Positions 1 through 5,559 of a stretch of DNA of 5,559 bases are shown in pieces. The translations under genes were made by a program, and so were the position numbers. A model generated the notes under the pieces. The model ran no database searches. It worked only from the letters and a program-made list of their open reading frames with translations, and was not told where the DNA came from. Numbering within the stretch: position 1 is the first letter of the stretch; every line of letters starts with the position of its first letter. The stretch comes from Acidobacteriota bacterium (GTDB lineage Bacteria; Acidobacteriota; Terriglobia; Terriglobales; Acidobacteriaceae), in NCBI GenBank assembly GCA_021778875.1, contig JAJYBT010000242.1, positions 1 to 5,559 of the forward strand. Direction: 5' to 3'.

Positions 1-579
1 GCAGAGCCAGTGGCAGCGGCGGTGGACGAACTAGACCGGCTGTGCGAGTTCCTGACCAAGTCCCTGGACGTTGCGGAAGCAAATGCGGATGCCCTGCGGC
101 TGCACAAAGAGACGATCCGGCTGGATGAACTGCTGCACACGATGGTGGACCTGTATGAGCCGAATATGGCCGAGCGCGGTATCCGCGTAACACTGCACAG
201 CTCAGAAGAAGTGCTGGTGGCAGGTGACGCAGCACTGGTTCACCGGATGATGGCGAACATTTTCGACAACGAACTAAAGCATCTGAAGCCGGGGTGCAGC
301 GTCCGCATTCACCTGCGAGGAGAGAACGACGCCGGATGGATTGTGGTGGAGGATGACGGGCCGGGCTTCCCGGAAGAGGTTGCCACGAAGATGTTTGAGA
401 AGTATGCCAAGGGGCGGAGCTCAACTGGATCAGGCCTGGGGCTGGCATTCGTCGAAGCGGTGGTGCGAGCGCATGACGGTTCGATTGACGCGGTGAACCT
501 GCCGGGCAAAGGCATCCGATTGACGATTGGCCTACCGCTGGCAAAGGCAGAAGCGAAAATCCCAGTCACAGCAAACTGA
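1..579 (+). CDS. Sensor histidine kinase, C-terminal part (5' end outside window)
   Basis: This is the C-terminal 192 residues of a two-component sensor histidine kinase, which autophosphorylates from ATP and passes the phosphate to a response regulator. The frame is open to the left edge, so the GTG at position 10 is probably internal and the sensor part and phospho-accepting His lie upstream. Fragment residues 7-45 resemble the second dimerisation helix and its exit (DRLCEFLTKSLDVAEA). Next comes a complete HATPase_c domain: N box around residues 81-95 with N86, D89 and N90, G1 box EDDGPGF at 117-123, F box MFEKYAKG at 131-138, and G2 box GSGLGL at 143-148. All ATP-binding elements are intact, so the protein is probably active. 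It ends about 15 residues after the last domain strand, with no receiver domain. The signal sensed and the partner regulator cannot be told from this fragment. It is convergent with the glycosidase gene. Confidence 0.9.
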   Translation, partial: AEPVAAAVDELDRLCEFLTKSLDVAEANADALRLHKETIRLDELLHTMVDLYEPNMAERGIRVTLHSSEEVLVAGDAALVHRMMANIFDNELKHLKPGCSVRIHLRGENDAGWIVVEDDGPGFPEEVATKMFEKYAKGRSSTGSGLGLAFVEAVVRAHDGSIDAVNLPGKGIRLTIGLPLAKAEAKIPVTAN

Positions 580-606
580 GAAGCCGGAGTTCCCTGCCCC
601 GGCTTC
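580..606. terminator. Candidate bidirectional terminator hairpin between convergent genes
   Basis: A perfect 8-bp inverted repeat (GAAGCCGG at 580-587, CCGGCTTC at 599-606) encloses an 11-nt loop. It starts one base after the kinase stop codon and lies 23 bp from the end of the convergent glycosidase gene. A GC-rich stem in this place suits a shared terminator. No clean T run follows on either strand; the nearest is a loose T-rich stretch at 622-631 on the plus side. It may therefore be a weak intrinsic terminator or simply a 3'-end stabilising hairpin. Confidence 0.45.
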
Positions 607-629
607 GAAATTCCCTCGCGCTATTTTCT

Positions 630-2996
630 TTAGTCGTGCACGGTGACGGCTGCTCCGGAGTATGTGACGGCGTGGTCGGGATCGGGCGTGATGGCTCCGC
701 CGACTCCGTGATTGGGGCGGACGAAGATGATATTGAAGGTGCGGGTGGTGGGCATTCCCGGATAGGAGCCGGAGCGCGCGCCGATGGTGAGGGTGTGGGT
801 GGCATCGTTCCAGACGATGGGGATGGTGGTGTATGCACCTTTCTCGTAGCTGTAGGTGTCTCCCTGGTCCTCGTAGAGGGTGAAGTGTCCGTCGGCGCCG
901 GGATAGATGCGGAGGTCGATGGGAGCCCCGGGCTTCTCGGCGGCATACTCGATCTCCGGCCCCATAGGCAGAATGGAGCCGGCGCGGACATAGAGCGGAA
1001 TTTGGTTGAGCGGCGCGGGCGCATTGAAGCGCCGGTCGCCGAGTAGTGTTTCGCCCGTCCAGAAGTCATACCACTTCGGCGACGGCGGGAGATAGACGTA
1101 ACGGGCGGTGGCTCCCTGGTGCGTCACAGGGCTGACGAGGATATCGGGGCCAAACATGAATTCGTCGCCGATGTTCCAGACCTTACGGTCAGACTGCCAG
1201 TCCATGACGAGCGGGCGCATGATGGTGTAGTCGTTGTGCGTGACCTGCCAGGCCAGCGAATAGATGTAGGGCAGCAGGCGGTAACGGAGCTTGTCATACT
1301 GGACGAGCGTGGGCGTGGCTGCACCGTAGCTGAAGACTTCGTTCTCGTTGTTGGCGCGGTGGCCGTGGGTGCGGAAGATCGGGCAGAAGACGCCGAACTC
1401 ATACCAGCGCGTGTAGAGCTCCTGGTAGGCGGGATCGTGGGTGTCGCGTGCGAGCGGTGGGCCGTAGCCGGCGATGTCTGTCGTCCAGTACGGCATGCCG
1501 GAGAGAGCAAAGTTAAGCCCGGCAGGCACTTGCCGTTGGAAAGACTGGAAGGTGCTGTAGACGTCACCTGACCATGTAGTCGCGGCGTAACGCTGGTCGC
1601 CCGCAAACCCTGAGCGGGTGAGGATAAAAACGCGCTTCTGGCTCGTAGTGTCGCGCCAGTGCGTGTACACGTTGCCGGTGTGCATGAGCGGGAAGATGTT
1701 GGTGTAGAGCGCGCCATTGCCGATGTGGAGCAGCTTGCTGTAAAGCTCGGTGTCACTCTCGCCACCGTGGGTGAAGGCGACTTCCGGTTCAGAGCTGTCG
1801 AGCCAGAAGCCATCCCAGCCTTGCGCGAAGAGCTTGCCGACGAGGTGTTGCCAGTAGAAATCGCCGGCTGCAGGATTGGTGGCGTCGTACGTGGTGGTGC
1901 CTGGCACCATGTAGCCGAGGGACTTCATGCGCTGGTAATTCACTGACTTGGGATCGAAGGTGGCCCAGACCGAGATCATAGCGTGGATGTGCTCGTCATG
2001 CAGCTGGCGAAGCGTGGCGGGGACGTCAGGATAGGCGTTGGGGCGGAATTGGGGATCGCCCTGATGGACCCACCAGAACCAGTCCTGCACGATGTTGTCG
2101 AGCGGAACGTGCGCGTCGCGATACTCGGCGGCGATTTTGAGCAGCTCGGCAGAACTGCGATAGCGGTCTTTGGACTGCCAGAATCCATAGGCCCAGCGGC
2201 CATACATGGGCGCATGCCCGGTCATATCGCGATATTGATGGATGATCTGGTCGAAGCTGGGACCGTAGAGAAAGTAGTAGTCGATGGCATGCGAGGCGTT
2301 CGAGCTGAGGCGCATCTCGGACGGGAAGCGATTGTCGAACCATGAGAGCGCGGCGGTATTCCAGAAGAGGCCGTATCCGTTGGTGGATAGCAGCAGCGGA
2401 ATGGCGACATCGGTATTTGCCTGGCCGAGCTCGACCGTGGTGCCGCGGTAGTTAAAGGCGCCGTTCTGATGCTGACCGAGCCCGTAGAGGGCTTCGCGGA
2501 CGGCTGGGTAAAACTGGTCTTTGACGTTGTAGAGTTGCTGGCCGTTGACGGTGGTGGGAACGTAGCGGCGGGGCGCGTCCTGAAATTCCTGGAGGAGGCG
2601 GTTGCCTTGCTCGGTCTGGAACTCAAGGTTGCCCCAGGCGAGGGTGATCAGAACCTTGAGCGCGCCGGTATCGACGATGGCGACGGCGGGGCTCCAAAGG
2701 GCCTGCTGCTGGTTTGGTTGCGGTTGGGCCTTGGGGATGGTGAGGGTGTATTTGGCTGGCGTGCAGTTTTGAATAAGCCAGGGCTGATGGGTAGTTGCGT
2801 CGGCCGCGTTTCCGCTGGGGCTGGCGACGATGTGCACCACGGTGGGTGAGCAGACGGTGAGACGGAGCGTGTCAGTCGCGGTTTTGACGACGACGCTGCC
2901 GTTCTGCTGCGTAATGCGGACCTGAGCGGATACAAAGGCACTGGCCAAGAAGGTTGCGGCGAGGACTGCGATGGAGAGAGACCGCGCGAATTTCAT
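630..2996 (-). CDS. Exported glycoside hydrolase family 31 enzyme (alpha-xylosidase/alpha-glucosidase type) with C-terminal DUF5110
   Basis: This is a retaining exo-alpha-glycosidase of 788 residues, likely acting in the periplasm or outside the cell on alpha-linked xylose or glucose at oligosaccharide ends. A signal peptide occupies residues 1-24 (KFAR, a hydrophobic core, then a predicted cut after FVSA). There is no lipobox Cys. An N-terminal beta-sandwich follows, with the galactose-mutarotase-like segment around 168-213 (YGLGQHQNGAFNYRG). The GH31 barrel spans roughly 255-590: GRWAYGFWQSKDRY at 266-279, substrate-binding D305 in VQDW, presumed nucleophile D400 in GFWLDSSEPE, presumed acid/base D478 in TTWSGD, and FRTHGHR at 541-547. 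A C-terminal DUF5110-like sandwich starts near 690 (IYPGADGHFTLYEDQGD). The WLDSSEPE form of the nucleophile motif recalls xyloglucan-type alpha-xylosidases such as Cellvibrio Xyl31A more than classical alpha-glucosidases, but no PA14 insert is evident. Substrate is therefore inferred. The ATG is preceded by a GGGGG stretch 4 nt away. It lies 115 bp downstream of the co-directional symporter gene, so co-transcription is possible. Confidence 0.93.
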   Translation of the reverse strand: MKFARSLSIAVLAATFLASAFVSAQVRITQQNGSVVVKTATDTLRLTVCSPTVVHIVASPSGNAADATTHQPWLIQNCTPAKYTLTIPKAQPQPNQQQALWSPAVAIVDTGALKVLITLAWGNLEFQTEQGNRLLQEFQDAPRRYVPTTVNGQQLYNVKDQFYPAVREALYGLGQHQNGAFNYRGTTVELGQANTDVAIPLLLSTNGYGLFWNTAALSWFDNRFPSEMRLSSNASHAIDYYFLYGPSFDQIIHQYRDMTGHAPMYGRWAYGFWQSKDRYRSSAELLKIAAEYRDAHVPLDNIVQDWFWWVHQGDPQFRPNAYPDVPATLRQLHDEHIHAMISVWATFDPKSVNYQRMKSLGYMVPGTTTYDATNPAAGDFYWQHLVGKLFAQGWDGFWLDSSEPEVAFTHGGESDTELYSKLLHIGNGALYTNIFPLMHTGNVYTHWRDTTSQKRVFILTRSGFAGDQRYAATTWSGDVYSTFQSFQRQVPAGLNFALSGMPYWTTDIAGYGPPLARDTHDPAYQELYTRWYEFGVFCPIFRTHGHRANNENEVFSYGAATPTLVQYDKLRYRLLPYIYSLAWQVTHNDYTIMRPLVMDWQSDRKVWNIGDEFMFGPDILVSPVTHQGATARYVYLPPSPKWYDFWTGETLLGDRRFNAPAPLNQIPLYVRAGSILPMGPEIEYAAEKPGAPIDLRIYPGADGHFTLYEDQGDTYSYEKGAYTTIPIVWNDATHTLTIGARSGSYPGMPTTRTFNIIFVRPNHGVGGAITPDPDHAVTYSGAAVTVHD

Positions 2997-3039
2997 ACAT
3001 CCCCCAAATTCAGATTTCCATGTGCCCGGCGAGAGGGCG

Positions 3040-3045
3040 ATTTTA
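3040..3045 (-). promoter_or_regulatory. Possible -10 box for the GH31 gene
   Basis: Read on the minus strand this is TAAAAT, five of six matches to TATAAT, about 45 bp before the GH31 start codon. No convincing -35 element sits 16-18 bp upstream of it. The GH31 gene could have its own promoter here in addition to read-through from the symporter gene. This is a weak call from sequence alone. Confidence 0.22.
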
Positions 3046-3046
3046 G

Positions 3047-3064
3047 CCGTTCCAAGTTTAACGG
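3047..3064. repeat. Short inverted repeat in the symporter-GH31 gap
   Basis: CCGTT at 3047-3051 and AACGG at 3060-3064 form a 5-bp perfect inverted repeat around an 8-nt spacer, next to the possible -10 box of the GH31 gene. It could be an operator half-site pair or a weak hairpin after the symporter gene. It is short enough to occur by chance in a gap of this size. The rest of the 115-bp gap (2997-3111) shows nothing else recognisable. Confidence 0.22.
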
Positions 3065-3111
3065 TTTACTGGCGGGATTGTGCGCGGCGGCGGAAAGCGG
3101 CGGAGTGAAGG

Positions 3112-4134
3112 CTAGCCGTTGGCGCGACTGAGCTGAATGATGGCGAGGACGAGGATTGCGAGGCCCGCATACATCCAGGCGCGCGCTTTGGCGGGAGTGC
3201 CCTTCCACTCACCGAGCGCGATGCCGATGGCATTGGCAAGGAGGAGCCCGGTGGCGAGGCTGAGCGGCCAGCCAATCTCCGCACCGAGCACGCCCATTTT
3301 GGAGGCAGCGGCACCGTAGACAAAGATGCTTCCGCCCCACAGCAGCGCCATGAGGATGGAGAGCAGGTAGTAGCGCGGGGCACGCACCTGGCGGAAGGTG
3401 GCAAAGCTGCGGTTCTTGCGGAAAAGGTAAGCGCAGAAGGCGAGGTTGGCGATGGAACCAGAGCCGAGCATGAGCCACCAGACGATGTTGGTGCTGGTGA
3501 TTCTGCTGAGGCCGGCGTGGCGTGCGGCGGCGGCGACTGGCTGCGCGAGAGCGAATCCTATATTGAAGACGCCGGAAAGAAGGCCGGCTCCGGTGGCGAG
3601 CAACAGGCCGATACTGAAGGGGCGCGCGCGGCCGACGAAGTCTCCGCGATGCTGCGGTGCGGCCTCGCGAAGGCGTCCGGCGTATCCGCAAAGCGCGATG
3701 CCGATGATTTCGACGGCGACTCCGGTGAGGATTTTGTGTCCTGAAGGCAGCGAGATTTTCTGCGGGGCGAGCAAGGCCAGCGGCAGGAGCGCGCCGAAGG
3801 CTGAGCTGATCGCCAGAACAAGCGTGTTCGCCAGAGAGATGCCGATGGCGCTGACGCTTTGTCCGAACATGATGGCGCCAAAACCCCATGCTAATCCGGT
3901 GAAAATAGCAATGATGACGGAGTGGGCGGGGGCAAGCGCGATAACGGCAAACAGGTGAGCATGGCTGAATCCGAGGACCCCCGCAGGCAGGACCAGGCAG
4001 GAGACGACGATGAAGACGCTCCATACGTTTTCCCAGTGCCAGCGACCGAGGAAGCGCATGGGAAGCGTGAAGCTTCCGTTCATGAGCCCGGAGAGGATGG
4101 CGAGGAAAGCTCCGAGGGTGCGTGCGTTTCCCAT
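3112..4134 (-). CDS. RhaT-family sugar/proton symporter (drug/metabolite transporter superfamily)
   Basis: This is a 340-residue inner-membrane protein resembling the L-rhamnose/proton symporter RhaT of enteric bacteria, which is about the same length. About ten hydrophobic segments are visible, roughly at residues 6-26, 34-55, 70-92, 95-123, 133-152, 173-199, 212-237, 255-276, 280-305 and 318-336. Family-like motifs include LPMRFLGRWHWENVWSV near 24-40 (E. coli has a matching F-K-x-W-x-WE-x-x-WSV stretch), LAWGFGAIMFG near 81-91, SIANLAFC near 227-234, LMALLWGGSIFVYG near 261-274 and GEWKG near 308-312. I chose the ATG at 4132-4134 because it places the WHWEN motif at the same distance from the N-terminus as in E. 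coli RhaT. The frame could extend to a TTG at 4156-4158, but that falls inside the repeat of the promoter region. No clear Shine-Dalgarno precedes either start. It is followed by the GH31 gene on the same strand. No rhamnose catabolic gene is visible nearby, so the cargo may be another sugar, such as one released by the GH31 enzyme; that is inference. Confidence 0.88.
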   Translation of the reverse strand: MGNARTLGAFLAILSGLMNGSFTLPMRFLGRWHWENVWSVFIVVSCLVLPAGVLGFSHAHLFAVIALAPAHSVIIAIFTGLAWGFGAIMFGQSVSAIGISLANTLVLAISSAFGALLPLALLAPQKISLPSGHKILTGVAVEIIGIALCGYAGRLREAAPQHRGDFVGRARPFSIGLLLATGAGLLSGVFNIGFALAQPVAAAARHAGLSRITSTNIVWWLMLGSGSIANLAFCAYLFRKNRSFATFRQVRAPRYYLLSILMALLWGGSIFVYGAAASKMGVLGAEIGWPLSLATGLLLANAIGIALGEWKGTPAKARAWMYAGLAILVLAIIQLSRANG

Positions 4135-4137
4135 TTC

Positions 4138-4165
4138 TTGCAGGATTAGACTATACAACTATACA
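4138..4165 (+). promoter_or_regulatory. Candidate promoter of the NanE-ROK fusion gene
   Basis: TTGCAG at 4138-4143 and TATACA at 4160-4165 form a sigma70-like -35/-10 pair with a 16-bp spacer, each matching four of six consensus bases. Transcription would start near 4172, leaving a leader of about 43 nt before the ATG at 4215. On the other strand, TATAGT occurs twice (complement of 4158-4163 and of 4150-4155) as a possible -10 for the symporter gene, but without a good -35. Confidence 0.35.
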
Positions 4166-4166
4166 T
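4151..4166. repeat. Tandem 8-bp repeat CTATACAA/CTATACAT in the divergent promoter region
   Basis: Two adjacent 8-mers, CTATACAA (4151-4158) and CTATACAT (4159-4166), differ only in the last base. They are AT-rich in otherwise GC-rich DNA and overlap the possible -10 elements of both divergent genes. They may simply be overlapping -10 boxes, or direct-repeat sites for a regulator. Confidence 0.4.
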
Positions 4167-4185
4167 TCAGCATGCGGGCCTGAAT
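4165..4185. promoter_or_regulatory. Candidate operator dyad ATTCAG-N9-CTGAAT
   Basis: A perfect 6-bp inverted repeat (ATTCAG at 4165-4170, CTGAAT at 4180-4185) is separated by 9 bp. It covers the proposed transcription start of the fusion gene and lies upstream of the symporter gene. That position would suit a repressor acting on one or both divergent genes. No regulator gene is in the window, so the binder is unknown. Confidence 0.3.
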
Positions 4186-4203
4186 TGAATCCAAACCCAA
4201 TGT

Positions 4204-4208
4204 GAGGG
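4204..4208 (+). promoter_or_regulatory. Ribosome binding site of the NanE-ROK fusion gene
   Basis: GAGGG lies 6 nt before the ATG at 4215. This spacing favours 4215 over the in-frame ATGs at 4221 and 4224, which would be 12 and 15 nt away. Confidence 0.55.
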
Positions 4209-4214
4209 CAGAGA

Positions 4215-5559
4215 ATGCCGATGATGAAGGAACTCCTGCAGGGCAGGTTGATTGTGTCCTGCCAAGCGGCGCCTCTTGATCCGCTGGACGACACCGAGAC
4301 GCTGCGCCGGATGGCTCGTGCGGTGGTTGCGGCGGGGGCTGCGGGGCTGCGGCTCAACAGCGCGGAGCACATTGCGGCGATCCGGCAAGATACTGATGTT
4401 CCGATCATTGGGATTCAGAAACGGTATTTCGGGGACGAACTGTACATCACGCCGGATTTTGCGTCGGCGGAGGCTTTAGCCAAGGCGGGCGCGTCCATCA
4501 TTGCGCTTGACTGCACGGAGCATGCGCAATCGCAGGCGGAGCCGTGGCCCGAGCTGATTGAGCGGATTCATGGTGAGCTGAAGCTGCCGGTGATGGCCGA
4601 CGTTGCGACGCTGGACGAGGCGGTGGCCGCAGCAGTTCACGGCGCAGACTTTGCAGGAACAACGCTGTACGGATATACGCCGCGGACTGCGGGCCACCGC
4701 AGCTTCAACTGGGCAATGCTGGAAGCAATGGTGCGCGAAAGCGGTGTACCTGTCATTGCGGAAGGTCACATTGCGACGCCCGAGGATGCGCGCCGCGCAA
4801 TTGAGCTGGGAGCGTGGAGCGTTGTGGTGGGTTCGGCGATCACGCGTCCTGGAAATATTACGGCAAACTTTATTCGGGCGATGGAGCCGCGGGATACGGG
4901 CCGCACCGTGATCGGCGTGGACATTGGCGGGACGATGACGAAAGCGGCGATTGTGGCCGCGTCCGGGGAGATTACGAGCCCGGCACAGGTGACCACGAAT
5001 GCATCTGGCGGGAGAGATTCAATCGCCGCAGCATTGACAGAGGCTATCGAACAGGTGACGGGCACAGCCCGCGCGCAGAACATCGAAATCTCTGGCCTGG
5101 GGATTGCGAGCGCCGGCGTGATTGAGGCCGAGAGCGGACGAGTATTTGCGGCGACGGAGAATCTACCGCAGTGGGCAGGGTTCCCGCTGGGCAAGTTTGC
5201 GGAAGAGAGGTTTGGATTGTCCGCCCGCGTGGTGAATGACGCACAGGCCGCGGTGCTAGCTGAGCTCCATTACGGCAAAGGACGAGGGCGACGCAATTTT
5301 GTTGCGATCACGGTGGGTACCGGCGTGGGCGGAGGCATTGTCTGCAATGGAAAACTGGTGCGCGGCCAATACGGCTTTGGGGGAACATTGGGCCACCAGG
5401 TGATCGTGGCGGGTGGACGGCGTTGCAATTGCGGACGGCGCGGCTGCTTGGAGGCTTATGTTTCCACGAGCGCGCTGATTGCGGAGTTCAAATCACGCGG
5501 AGGTGCCGTGGCGGAAGGGTCCGCGAGCGACGACGCAGCGCTGGCGTTGCGGATTCAGA
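4215..5559 (+). CDS. nanEK: Bifunctional NanE-ROK fusion: N-acetylmannosamine-6-P 2-epimerase joined to a ROK sugar kinase (3' end outside window)
   Basis: The frame is open from the ATG at 4215 to the right edge: 448 codons with no stop. Residues 1 to about 222 are NanE, the TIM-barrel enzyme that converts ManNAc-6-phosphate to GlcNAc-6-phosphate. Visible motifs are GRLIVSCQA at 10-18, IIGIQKR at 64-70 with presumed catalytic K69, MADVAT at 127-132 with D129, GTTLYGYTP at 148-156, and VIAEGHI at 180-186 with presumed catalytic E183, then VVVGSAITRP at 203-212. After about ten linker residues a ROK kinase begins: phosphate-binding loop IGVDIGGTMTK at 233-243, catalytic D342 in VVNDAQAA, ATP loop TVGTGVGGGI at 366-375, and the zinc motif made of H394 plus C404, C406 and C411 in CNCGRRGCLE. 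About 80 residues of kinase are missing at the edge. The fusion suggests NanK-like phosphorylation of ManNAc followed by epimerisation, as in known NanE/NanK bifunctional enzymes. One oddity is that the usual Glu of the ExGH sugar-binding motif is Thr (T391 in GTLGH), while N341, D342, H394 and E413 are kept. The kinase substrate could therefore differ from ManNAc. It is divergent from the symporter gene. Confidence 0.9.
   Translation, partial: MPMMKELLQGRLIVSCQAAPLDPLDDTETLRRMARAVVAAGAAGLRLNSAEHIAAIRQDTDVPIIGIQKRYFGDELYITPDFASAEALAKAGASIIALDCTEHAQSQAEPWPELIERIHGELKLPVMADVATLDEAVAAAVHGADFAGTTLYGYTPRTAGHRSFNWAMLEAMVRESGVPVIAEGHIATPEDARRAIELGAWSVVVGSAITRPGNITANFIRAMEPRDTGRTVIGVDIGGTMTKAAIVAASGEITSPAQVTTNASGGRDSIAAALTEAIEQVTGTARAQNIEISGLGIASAGVIEAESGRVFAATENLPQWAGFPLGKFAEERFGLSARVVNDAQAAVLAELHYGKGRGRRNFVAITVGTGVGGGIVCNGKLVRGQYGFGGTLGHQVIVAGGRRCNCGRRGCLEAYVSTSALIAEFKSRGGAVAEGSASDDAALALRIQ

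Noticed and set aside
10..12. GTG as the true start of the histidine kinase gene
   Set aside because: The frame is open to the left edge, and the visible protein lacks the phospho-accepting His helix, so the real start lies upstream.
636..1046. Plus-strand open frame antisense to the GH31 C-terminus, rich in Gly, Asp and Val
   Set aside because: The composition is low-complexity and mirrors the opposite strand. There is no recognisable domain. The same applies to the plus-strand frames at 1119-1571, 1659-1946, 1983-2345 and 2469-2849.
1124..1813. 229-codon open frame on the minus strand inside the GH31 gene
   Set aside because: It is in another frame of the GH31 gene and is made of Ser/Pro/Arg/Thr-rich sequence typical of a shadow in GC-rich DNA. 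The GH31 frame carries all the catalytic motifs.
3209..4024. 271-codon minus-strand frame over the symporter gene, rich in Arg, His and Pro
   Set aside because: It is a frame-shifted reading of the symporter, which has clear membrane segments in its own frame. Antisense frames at 3446-3958 and 3517-3744 are shadows for the same reason.
4156..4158. TTG as the start of the symporter
   Set aside because: It adds eight residues not seen in E. coli RhaT and lies within the tandem repeat and likely -10 region. The ATG at 4134 gives the family-like N-terminus.
4181..4190. TGAAT-TGAAT direct repeat
   Set aside because: It is only five bases repeated once and partly overlaps the dyad; too short to call separately.
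4766..5194. Minus-strand open frame of 142 codons over the NanE-ROK fusion
   Set aside because: It is antisense to a frame with complete NanE and ROK motifs and has no recognisable domain. Small plus-strand frames at 4252-4479, 4603-4911 and 4814-5125 are shadows of the fusion gene.

Overview
The window carries four protein-coding genes and almost no spare DNA. The DNA is GC-rich (by eye about 60%) with strong G/C bias at third codon positions. The protein mix suggests a heterotrophic soil-type bacterium that degrades plant or microbial polysaccharide: a secreted GH31 glycosidase, a RhaT-type sugar symporter and a NanE-ROK fusion. The style resembles Acidobacteria of the Terriglobia type, but that is an impression from protein features; no marker gene is present.

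Layout: (1) At 1-579 (+) is the 3' end of a sensor histidine kinase gene: the end of the dimerisation helix and the whole ATPase domain. (2) A short convergent gap (580-629) holds a perfect 8-bp inverted repeat, the likely shared transcription end. (3) At 630-2996 (-) is an exported GH31 alpha-glycosidase, probably an alpha-xylosidase or alpha-glucosidase, with both catalytic aspartates visible. (4) At 3112-4134 (-), upstream of it and in the same direction, is a membrane sugar symporter of the RhaT family. (5) An 80-bp divergent promoter region (4135-4214) contains a tandem 8-bp repeat and a dyad that may be an operator. (6) From 4215 (+) to the window's right edge runs a fused gene: an N-acetylmannosamine-6-phosphate 2-epimerase (NanE) joined in frame to a ROK-family sugar kinase, cut off inside the kinase. 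It is easily missed because it has no stop codon within the window.

Taken together, genes 3-6 look like a small sugar-scavenging locus. An exported glycosidase releases a sugar, a proton-coupled symporter may import it, and a divergently transcribed bifunctional enzyme phosphorylates and epimerises an amino sugar. The link between the neutral-sugar half and the amino-sugar half is inference from position only. The histidine kinase faces the locus convergently and need not belong to it.

I found no mobile element, CRISPR array, tRNA or rRNA, and no clearly undescribed system. The points most worth a second look are a Thr in place of the usual sugar-contacting Glu in the ROK ExGH motif, the architecture of the divergent control region, and the open question of what the RhaT-type transporter carries.
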